DNA of 6,870 bases from positions 4,111 to 10,980 of the forward strand of contig JAJYBA010000039.1 in the NCBI GenBank assembly GCA_021779235.1, read 5' to 3'. The notes beneath the pieces were generated by a model, which ran no database searches, was not told where the DNA came from, and saw only the letters and a program-made list of their open reading frames with translations. The translations under genes and the position numbers were made by a program. Below are positions 1-5,764 of this stretch, in pieces. This DNA comes from Bacillota bacterium. Lineage in GTDB: Bacteria; Bacillota; Clostridia; Clostridiales; Clostridiaceae. Each line of letters begins with the position of its first letter. Position 1 is the first letter of the stretch.

Positions 1-1
1 C

Positions 2-514
2 ATGAAAAAAATATTAGCCATAGGAATTAGCAGTGGTATTGTTGCTGCAATTTGGACCATAGTAAGTTTTTCAATAGGACTCAGTACGGTAGCAGGTTTC
101 TTAGCTTGGTCTAGTTTTTTTGCTTCAGGGGTAAGTGGTATAAAGGGTGTAAAGAAAGCTTTAATTGCTAATATAAGCGGGATATGTTGGGGATTTTCAG
201 GAGTACAGCTATCTAATTTATTTGCACCATCTTTGGGGAATGTACAAGCAATCGCAGTTGGAAACGGATTAGGCTCATTGGCGATATGTTTACAATCTAG
301 GCTGGCACTAGTTTCATTTATTCCAGGGTCCTTTATTGGTTGGTCAGCATTTATAGCATCTGGTATGAATTTTAAGATTGCAATTATATCTATGATTATA
401 GGATCATTTTTAGGTTATGCATCTGAAATGTTAACTGATGTATTTATGAAAGTATTAAAAGTCGATGTGAAAAATGTGGAAAATGAAATTTTAAACTGTA
501 ATGAAGCAGCGTAA
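2..514 (+). CDS. DUF1097 family small membrane protein (YcdZ-like)
   Basis: This 170-residue hydrophobic protein resembles the DUF1097 family, whose E. coli member is YcdZ. The family's function is unknown, so no substrate is assigned. Hydrophobic stretches at about residues 4-27, 29-46, 52-74, 82-108 and 110-145 suggest four to six membrane segments, followed by a short polar C-terminal tail (about 150-170). Two halves look alike: FLAWSSFFASG at 33-43 and FIGWSAFIASG at 111-121 share the pattern F-x-x-W-S-x-F-x-A-S-G, consistent with an internal duplication. The length is normal for the family. The ATG lies at the second base of the window, so its ribosome binding site cannot be checked and a slightly earlier start is possible, although an MKK- opening is typical. 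The gene ends at a terminator shared with the convergent uvsE. Confidence 0.8.
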   Translation: MKKILAIGISSGIVAAIWTIVSFSIGLSTVAGFLAWSSFFASGVSGIKGVKKALIANISGICWGFSGVQLSNLFAPSLGNVQAIAVGNGLGSLAICLQSRLALVSFIPGSFIGWSAFIASGMNFKIAIISMIIGSFLGYASEMLTDVFMKVLKVDVKNVENEILNCNEAA

Positions 515-567
515 CTAATTTTATTTGCAAAGCAGAATAAGATATTAAATAGTATTACATAAAACAT

Positions 568-607
568 AAGACTTCAGGAATATAAATATTCTTGAAGTCT
601 TCTTTTT
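568..607. terminator. Bidirectional rho-independent terminator between the DUF1097 gene and uvsE
   Basis: AAGACTTCAGGAATAT (568-583) pairs with ATATTCTTGAAGTCTT (586-601), with a single G-T wobble; in practice the innermost pairs would open into an AT-rich loop. A T-rich tail (TTCTTTTT, 600-607) follows on the + strand. On the - strand the stem is followed by GTTTTATG, so it can also end uvsE transcripts. It lies 54 bases past the DUF1097 stop and just before the end of uvsE, as expected for convergent genes. Confidence 0.85.
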
Positions 608-618
608 ATAATTGAATT

Positions 619-1581
619 TTATTGAAATTCTAAAGTGCTAGTATCAAGCCAGTTCCACTCAGGTTTAAGATTTTTTATTTCCTCAACAAGTTTATATAAG
701 GCCAAATCTGCTTGTTTTGCCTCAAGCATTATATCTAAGTCTATTCCTAAAGGAATACATTTTTCAATAAACTCAATGAAGGAATTAGCATCAATGTAAT
801 CAGCATGTTTTTTATCTTTTTCTCCAGCTTTTGGGCTTGAAAAGTGTAGTTTCGGAGGTAGGGGTTGCCCTTCCCAAGTAGCAAATATATCTTTTAACAT
901 AGGTTCTAATTCTTCGCCTCCGTTGTTGCAGTTATGATGATGTACATCTAGTACCATAGGTGCATTTATTTCTTGACATATATTCAATACTTCTCTGGTA
1001 GTAAAGCTTTTATCATCATTTTCGAATATTAATAATTGTGTTATTTCTTTTGGTAAGTTATTAAAATTCTTAAAGAATCTTTCGGTAGCAGCCAGCTTTC
1101 CGCCTTCTTTACCGCCGATGTGTAATACCATTTTTCCTAAGGGATAATTAATATCCTTAAAAAGATTTGCATGGTGCCACAAATTTCTTTCAGTAGTTTT
1201 TATTACTTCTTCTTTAGAACTATTTAAAACATTAAATTCATCAGGATGAGTATCTACTCTTAAATCATTATTGTTAATAAAATTTCCAAGCCATTCGAAG
1301 TCCTTTTTTAAAATTCTTCTAAACTCCCAATCTGTAACCTCAGGATGAGTTGCTAAAGGAATTAAAGCAGAAGTTATTCTATAAAAGTGAATATTATTTC
1401 TTACAGTATATTCTAGAATCTTATACAAATCATTAACGTTTGATACCGCTACCTTTTGTAGTTTTTCAAGTTTATCTCTATCCGTCGATTGTTTAGTATA
1501 TGTAGAATAAGTTACTGTGCTGGAAGAAGTTATTTTTCCTAGTTTTAATGCCGTAGCCACGTAGCCTAATCTTATGTGCAT
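619..1581 (-). CDS. uvsE: UV DNA damage endonuclease UvsE/UVDE
   Basis: UvsE nicks DNA 5' of UV photoproducts (cyclobutane dimers and 6-4 products), starting a repair route independent of UvrABC. It is a cytoplasmic TIM-barrel enzyme using a cluster of divalent metals. The protein has 320 residues, a usual full length. The family opening MHIRLGYVA is present. All expected metal-cluster residues, placed by comparison with the Thermus enzyme, can be seen: H112 (THPDEF), H154 (LHIGG), E187 (FENDD), D212 and H215 (LDVHHHN), K244 and H246 (KLHFSS), H259 and E287 (MLEAK). K244 is at the position of the modified lysine in the family. The ATG is preceded by GAGGAG at 1589-1594 (read on -) with a 7-base gap, which settles the start. 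The gene is monocistronic here, convergent with the DUF1097 gene and divergent from adhE. It looks intact and functional. Confidence 0.95.
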   Translation of the reverse strand: MHIRLGYVATALKLGKITSSSTVTYSTYTKQSTDRDKLEKLQKVAVSNVNDLYKILEYTVRNNIHFYRITSALIPLATHPEVTDWEFRRILKKDFEWLGNFINNNDLRVDTHPDEFNVLNSSKEEVIKTTERNLWHHANLFKDINYPLGKMVLHIGGKEGGKLAATERFFKNFNNLPKEITQLLIFENDDKSFTTREVLNICQEINAPMVLDVHHHNCNNGGEELEPMLKDIFATWEGQPLPPKLHFSSPKAGEKDKKHADYIDANSFIEFIEKCIPLGIDLDIMLEAKQADLALYKLVEEIKNLKPEWNWLDTSTLEFQ

Positions 1582-1603
1582 AATATCACTCCTCGTATAA
1601 TAT

Positions 1604-1631
1604 AGTATACCAATAAATATAGATTAAAACA
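1604..1631 (-). promoter_or_regulatory. Possible uvsE promoter
   Basis: Read on the - strand, TATACT (1604-1609) is a reasonable -10 and TGTTTT (1626-1631) a poor -35, 16 bases apart. This would give a very short leader of about 15 bases before the GAGGAG ribosome binding site. The DNA here is so AT-rich that chance -10 matches are common, and only the position supports this one. Confidence 0.35.
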
Positions 1632-2292
1632 TCCCTACTAACTGATACTATTTAATATATTTTAATTATTGCTCAATCATATCGAAATCCATACCGGAAA
1701 TTATAATATCCTTCAATAAGTATATTTCTATAGTTAGCAAGTTACTCGCAATGAAGTTAATTTGCTAATATTGTAAAAACATCCTGAGTAAAGGTTAGAA
1801 AATTTACTAGCAAGATACTTTACTATAAATTTCCATATTTCAAAAGCTATAAACAACATTTTAAATGCTTCTTAAAACATCTAATTAAATAAATATAATC
1901 TTTAATTAGATATTAGAACAAGCGCAAATTTAATCATACCATATAACTATAGTATGTGTAAAATAATATACAAATAATCAAATAAATATTTGCATATTGT
2001 GACGAGTTTTGACCATAAATATACAAACATCTACACAATAGATAAAAAATCATAATATAAATAATATTTTAAACCATTTAAGAATGAAAATGTAAGGTGT
2101 GGTATTTATACTATACCTTGTTTTATTATAATAAAATTATCGGATCTTTTATCTAAATAAATTACTTTGTTTAAAAAATAACATACTTTTCCGTTTGGAA
2201 TAAATTAATAATGATAAATAATAAATAAAAAAACGAAAAATATTCTAAATTAAAGAAAATAATTTTATTGGAAGCTTCTGAATTCACTGGTG
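1632..2292. other. AT-rich intergenic region, no protein gene seen
   Basis: This 660-base stretch has frequent stops in all frames and no ribosome-binding-site/start-codon pair leading to a credible protein. It contains a short imperfect dyad (CATACCATA 1935-1943 with TATAGTATG 1948-1956), a terminator-like hairpin at 2094-2127, and a self-complementary 16-mer TTTTATTATAATAAAA at 2121-2136. It may be the distal control region of adhE or hold a small RNA; neither is shown by the sequence. Confidence 0.6.
2094..2127 (+). terminator. Terminator-like hairpin with no annotated gene in front of it
   Basis: AAGGTGTGGTAT (2094-2105) pairs with ATACTATACCTT (2108-2119). Two of the twelve pairs are G-T, so the RNA pairing works on the + strand while the - strand copy would have A-C mismatches. 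The tail is TTGTTTTATT (2118-2127). The shape fits a modest rho-independent terminator on +, but the nearest + gene upstream is the DUF1097 gene, which already has its own terminator. It may end a small RNA or shield the adhE promoter from read-through. Confidence 0.45.
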
Positions 2293-2306
2293 TGTAAAGC
2301 ATTACA
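2293..2306. promoter_or_regulatory. CcpA/cre-like dyad upstream of adhE
   Basis: TGTAAAGCATTACA is a TGTAA-N4-TTACA dyad. It matches the classical cre pattern TGWAANCGNTNWCA at 12 of 14 positions, with the central CG replaced by GC. It also fits the looser TGTAA/TTACA clostridial variant of CcpA site as I remember it. It sits 58 bases upstream of the adhE -35 box. A site there could activate or repress; the direction cannot be read from the sequence. Confidence 0.35.
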
Positions 2307-2363
2307 AGTTATTGGATGATTCGTATATGCAAGAAAATATGTTAAAAATTTATCAAAACACTC

Positions 2364-2393
2364 TTTACAACCATAAAAACATTGTGATATAAT
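2364..2393 (+). promoter_or_regulatory. adhE promoter (sigma-A type, extended -10)
   Basis: The -35 is TTTACA (2364-2369) and the -10 is a consensus TATAAT (2388-2393), with an 18-base spacer. A TG at 2385-2386 sits one base before the -10, making it an extended -10 promoter. It is the best promoter match on this strand between uvsE and adhE. Transcription would start near 2400, giving a leader of about 244 nt before the adhE ATG. Confidence 0.75.
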
Positions 2394-2399
2394 TAACAC
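2382..2399. promoter_or_regulatory. Rex-like operator overlapping the adhE -10
   Basis: TTGTGATATAATTAACAC is an imperfect dyad close to the Rex site of Gram-positive bacteria. Against TTGTGA-A-N4-TTCACAA it matches six of seven bases in the left arm and five of seven in the right; against the clostridial form TTGTTAA-N4-TTAACAA it matches five and six. Rex is a redox repressor released from DNA by NADH and commonly controls adhE in Firmicutes. The site covers the whole -10 box, where a bound repressor would block polymerase. No rex gene is in the window. Confidence 0.5.
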
Positions 2400-2468
2400 A
2401 TAAACAAGGAGCAAACATTCAGAATAAAAAAAGTTATTTTAAAACACATAAATCATAGTTGTTAAAGC

Positions 2469-2518
2469 TTGTTGTCAGTATATATCTTTCTTTAGGAAAA
2501 TTTATATACTGACAACAA
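2469..2518 (+). promoter_or_regulatory. Perfect 16-bp stem-loop in the adhE 5' leader
   Basis: TTGTTGTCAGTATATA (2469-2484) is exactly complementary to TATATACTGACAACAA (2503-2518), with an 18-base loop. It lies about 70 nt inside the predicted transcript and 125 bases before the adhE ATG. No T-run follows on either strand, so it is not a standard terminator. It may stabilise the mRNA 5' end, direct RNA processing, or be a DNA operator for a dimeric regulator. The 18-base loop contains AGGA but no start codon follows it. Confidence 0.6.
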
Positions 2519-2643
2519 AATAATTAATTCTAGTACTAAGGTTTTAAAATATTAAATAAAAATTATTTCCAATTAATCAATTAAATTTTATTATTCAAAG
2601 GTTACAAGTTATATAAGCTAATTTTATGAAAGAGGTGTAGAAT

Positions 2644-5226
2644 ATGAAGGTAACAAACGTTGAAGAATTAATGATTAGAATAAAAGAAGTAAGAGAAGCA
2701 CAGAAACAATTTTCTACTTATACTCAAGAACAGGTAGATGAAATATTTAGACAAGCAGCAATGGCAGCAAATAATTCGAGAATTGATTTAGCAAAAATGG
2801 CAGTAGAAGAAACAGGTATGGGGATTGTAGAAGACAAGGTTATAAAAAATCATTTTGCTTCAGAATATATATATAATCAATATAAAGATGACAAAACTTG
2901 TGGCGTTATAGATACAGATAAATCCTTTGGTATTACAAAAATTGCAGAACCAATAGGAGTTGTAGCAGCAGTTGTGCCAACTACTAATCCAACATCAACA
3001 GCAATATTTAAAGCTCTTATATCATTAAAAACTAGAAATGGTATCATTTTCTCCCCACATCCAAGAGCTAAAAACTCTACTATTGCAGCAGCTAAAATAA
3101 TTTTAGATGCTGCAGTTAAAGCAGGCGCACCAAAAGGTATAATAGCTTGGATAGATGAGCCTTCAGTAGAACTTTCACAAGTTGTTATGAGAGAAGCGGA
3201 TATAATACTTGCAACTGGTGGACCAGGAATGGTTAAAGCTGCTTATTCGTCAGGAAAACCAGCTATCGGAGTTGGTGCAGGAAATACACCAGCAATTATT
3301 GATGAAACAGCTGAGATTAAGATGGCTGTAAACTCAATCTTACTTTCAAAGAGCTTTGATAATGGGGTAATATGTGCTTCAGAACAAGCAGTATTAGTTA
3401 TGGAAGAAATTTATGATGAAGTTAGAAAAGAATTTGCTGACAGAGGGGCTTATATCCTTAAAAAAGCTGAAGTAGATAAAGTAAGAAAAGTAATATTAAC
3501 TAACGGAGCATTAAATGCAAATATAGTAGGTCAATCTGCTTATAAGATAGCAGAAATGGCAGGAGTAAAAGTTCCAGAAGAAACAAAAGTAATTATTGGC
3601 GAAGTTGAATCTGTAGAACTTGAAGAAGCCTTTTCACATGAAAAATTATCTCCAGTACTTGCTATGTATAAGGTGAAAACTTTTGATGAAGCTTTAACAA
3701 AAGCAGTAAGACTTGTTGAACTTGGAGGCTTTGGACACACTTCATCCTTATACACTCACAGAACTAAGTCTGCAGATAGAATAGCTAAGTTTGGTGCAGC
3801 CATGAAGACAGGAAGAATTATAGTAAATATGCCAGCAGCTCAAGGCGCTATAGGAGATTTATACAACTTTAAGTTAGCTCCTTCATTAACTCTAGGTTGC
3901 GGTTCATGGGGTGGAAACTCCGTATCAGAAAACGTTGGAGTTAAACATTTATTGAACGTGAAGAGTGTAGCTGAGAGGAGAGAAAATATGCTTTGGTTTA
4001 GAGTTCCAGAAAAAGTTTATTTCAAATACGGCAGTCTTGGAGTAGCATTAAAAGAATTAAAGGATATGAATAAAAAGAAAGCATTTATAGTAACTGATAA
4101 AGTTCTTTATGATTTAGGATATGTTGACAAAGTTACAAGTATTTTAGAAGAAATCGGAGTAGACTTTAAAATATTCTATGATGTAGAACCAGATCCAACT
4201 CTTGCTACAGCAAAAAAAGGTGCTAAAGAAATGGCAATCTTTAATCCGGATACAATTATAGCACTTGGTGGAGGATCACCAATGGATGCAGCTAAAATCA
4301 TGTGGGTAATGTATGAGCATCCAGAAGTGAGATTCGAAGATTTAGCTATGAGATTTATGGATATTAGAAAGAGAGTATATCCATTCCCTAAGATGGGTGA
4401 AAAAGCTATGATGGTTTCAATACCAACATCAGCAGGTACAGGTTCAGAGGTTACTCCATTTGCAGTAATCACTGATGAAAAAAGTGGAGTTAAATACCCA
4501 TTAGCTGATTATGAGTTAACTCCAGATATGGCTATAGTAGATGCAGAGCTCATGATGAATATGCCAAAGGGGCTAACAGCAGCGTCAGGTATAGATGCTT
4601 TAACTCATGCTATAGAAGCTTATGTATCAGTACTTGCATCAGAATATACTAATGGCTTGGCGCTAGAAGCAATGAGATTAATATTCAAGTATTTACCACA
4701 GGCTTACAGTGAAGGTACAACTAATATAAAAGCAAGAGAAAAAATGGCTCATGCTTCAACTATAGCTGGTATGGCGTTTGCTAATGCCTTCCTAGGAGTA
4801 TGCCATTCAATGGCACATAAATTAGGAGCAGAGCACCATGTACCGCACGGTGTGGCTAACGGATTATTAATCAACGAGGTTATAAGATTTAATGCTGTAG
4901 ATAACCCAAGAAAACAAGCAGCCTTCCCACAATATAAATATCCAAATGCTAAATGGAGATATGCAAGAATTGCTGACTATTTACAGTTAGGTGGAAACAC
5001 TGAGGATGAAAAAATAGAATTATTAATTAAAGCTATTGATGAATTAAAAGCTAAAATTAACATTCCTATGACAATAAGTGAAGCAGGAGTATCTAAAGAA
5101 AAATTCTATGCTACCTTAGACCATATGAGTGAGCAAGCTTTTGATGACCAATGTACAGGAGCTAACCCAAGATATCCATTAATAAGTGAACTTAAGCAAA
5201 TGTATATCAATGTTTTCGAAAAATAA
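2644..5226 (+). CDS. adhE: Bifunctional aldehyde/alcohol dehydrogenase AdhE
   Basis: AdhE reduces acetyl-CoA (and in solventogenic clostridia also butyryl-CoA) to the aldehyde and then the alcohol, reoxidising two NADH; it normally forms cytoplasmic filaments called spirosomes. The protein has 860 residues, the usual length. Residues 1 to about 440 form the CoA-acylating aldehyde dehydrogenase, with catalytic C244 in GVICASEQ and a nucleotide-binding region around TGGPGMVKAAYSSGKPAIGVG (191-211). After a linker, about 455-860 form the iron-dependent alcohol dehydrogenase, with GGGSPMDAAK at 542-551 and metal ligands D651, H655, H721 and H735 at the spacing of the E. coli enzyme. The start is fixed by GAGGTG (2632-2637) six bases before the ATG and by the family opening MKVTN. 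The sequence resembles both AdhE1 and AdhE2 of C. acetobutylicum; butanol versus ethanol preference cannot be told. The immediate terminator and absence of ctfAB show a monocistronic gene, not a sol operon. The Rex-like and CcpA-like sites suggest redox and carbon control. Confidence 0.97.
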   Translation: MKVTNVEELMIRIKEVREAQKQFSTYTQEQVDEIFRQAAMAANNSRIDLAKMAVEETGMGIVEDKVIKNHFASEYIYNQYKDDKTCGVIDTDKSFGITKIAEPIGVVAAVVPTTNPTSTAIFKALISLKTRNGIIFSPHPRAKNSTIAAAKIILDAAVKAGAPKGIIAWIDEPSVELSQVVMREADIILATGGPGMVKAAYSSGKPAIGVGAGNTPAIIDETAEIKMAVNSILLSKSFDNGVICASEQAVLVMEEIYDEVRKEFADRGAYILKKAEVDKVRKVILTNGALNANIVGQSAYKIAEMAGVKVPEETKVIIGEVESVELEEAFSHEKLSPVLAMYKVKTFDEALTKAVRLVELGGFGHTSSLYTHRTKSADRIAKFGAAMKTGRIIVNMPAAQGAIGDLYNFKLAPSLTLGCGSWGGNSVSENVGVKHLLNVKSVAERRENMLWFRVPEKVYFKYGSLGVALKELKDMNKKKAFIVTDKVLYDLGYVDKVTSILEEIGVDFKIFYDVEPDPTLATAKKGAKEMAIFNPDTIIALGGGSPMDAAKIMWVMYEHPEVRFEDLAMRFMDIRKRVYPFPKMGEKAMMVSIPTSAGTGSEVTPFAVITDEKSGVKYPLADYELTPDMAIVDAELMMNMPKGLTAASGIDALTHAIEAYVSVLASEYTNGLALEAMRLIFKYLPQAYSEGTTNIKAREKMAHASTIAGMAFANAFLGVCHSMAHKLGAEHHVPHGVANGLLINEVIRFNAVDNPRKQAAFPQYKYPNAKWRYARIADYLQLGGNTEDEKIELLIKAIDELKAKINIPMTISEAGVSKEKFYATLDHMSEQAFDDQCTGANPRYPLISELKQMYINVFEK

Positions 5227-5237
5227 ATTAACTAATA

Positions 5238-5293
5238 ATTCAAAGAACAGCAGTGTATGAAAATTCACTGCTGTTCTTTGAATGTGCGTTTTT
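5238..5293 (+). terminator. Strong rho-independent terminator of adhE
   Basis: ATTCAAAGAACAGCAGTG (5238-5255) pairs perfectly over 18 bp with CACTGCTGTTCTTTGAAT (5266-5283), with a 10-base loop. A TTTTT run (5289-5293) follows five bases after the stem. It begins 12 bases past the adhE stop, so adhE is most likely transcribed alone. The T-run is also the outer end of the large palindrome that follows. Confidence 0.9.
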
Positions 5294-5518
5294 CTTATAT
5301 TACGCTATAGCGAAAAGTATATATTGCTAGAATGCTTTCACTTCGCCAAGTAATTCTAAACTAAGTTTATTGCAAGATACTAAAAAGTGCAAACTCGCTA
5401 ACGCTCAAACATGCACTTTTCTTAACGTATCTTCCACTAAACTTAGTTAAGAATTACTAAGGCTTATTCAAATGCATTCTACGCAATATATACTTTTGTT
5501 AGCATAATATAAGAAAAA
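5289..5518. repeat. 230-bp imperfect palindrome (MITE-like or long-hairpin element)
   Basis: The two halves are inverted copies of each other with a few mismatches and indels, centred near 5403. Blocks matching between the left half and the reverse complement of the right half, in order from the outside, are TTTTTCTTATATTA, GCTA, AAAAGTATATATTGC, TAGAATGC, AGTAATTCT, AACTAAGTTTA, AAGATAC and AAAAGTGC. The middle (5391-5412) is a GC-richer loop with the mirror-symmetric string CTCGCTAACGCTC. No credible protein is encoded and no clear target-site duplication flanks it. It could be a non-autonomous mobile element, a cruciform-forming site, or a transcribed ~100-bp hairpin. Small differences between the arms argue for an old insertion or tolerated drift. 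Confidence 0.8.
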
Positions 5519-5758
5519 ATTGTTAACTTCAATAATAATATTATAATTTATTGTAACCACTTAGATATTAAGATAATTTAAGTTTACTGTTATTATTTTT
5601 ACTAGAATTTAGAGATTTGTATCTACTGTAAGAAAGAAAGATATAAATGATTTAGAATATATAGGATAAGTTTAATATAATTCTTAGCTATATCTGTGTG
5701 TCCTGTTAAGTAATATTATAATGCAAAATATATTGTACTTATATTTGTAAAGACAGAT
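5519..5758. other. AT-rich spacer, no gene seen
   Basis: These 240 bases have stops in every frame and no coding, tRNA or repeat signal. TATAAT at 5717-5722 is a -10-like match without a good -35, which is expected by chance in DNA this AT-rich. Confidence 0.6.
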
Positions 5759-5764
5759 TATAAT
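5733..5764 (+). promoter_or_regulatory. Possible promoter of the structured RNA
   Basis: TATAAT (5759-5764) is a perfect -10, with TTGTAC (5733-5738) upstream at a spacing of 20, longer than ideal. Transcription would begin near 5771, just before the main closing stem at 5778. The outermost helix (5765-5771) would then be at or before the 5' end, so either that helix is not real or the true start is further upstream. Confidence 0.35.

Noticed and set aside
1681..1690. Spo0A box near adhE (TATCGAA)
   Set aside because: It is one mismatch from TGTCGAA, far from the adhE promoter (nearly 700 bases), and single near-matches to a 7-mer are common.
2121..2136. Perfect palindrome TTTTATTATAATAAAA as an operator
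   Set aside because: It is pure A/T in very AT-rich DNA and overlaps the tail of the terminator-like hairpin, so it does not need a separate explanation.
2406..2458. Possible adhE leader peptide: AAGGAG (2406-2411) followed by an ATT-started 13-codon frame ending at 2458
   Set aside because: The spacing is fair, but ATT is a very rare start, no ATG, GTG or TTG is available, and the lysine-rich product resembles nothing. The AAGGAG may be chance.
2459..2476. TTGTTAA half-site (2459-2465) of a second Rex operator
   Set aside because: The other half (TGTTGTC) does not match TTAACAA, so there is no dyad.
3540..3755. Open frame of 71 codons on - inside adhE
   Set aside because: It is antisense to a clearly coding, intact adhE, its serine-rich product has no recognisable domain, and no ribosome binding site stands out.
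4176..4472. Open frame of 98 codons on - inside adhE
   Set aside because: It is a by-product of adhE codon usage on the opposite strand and shows no family resemblance.
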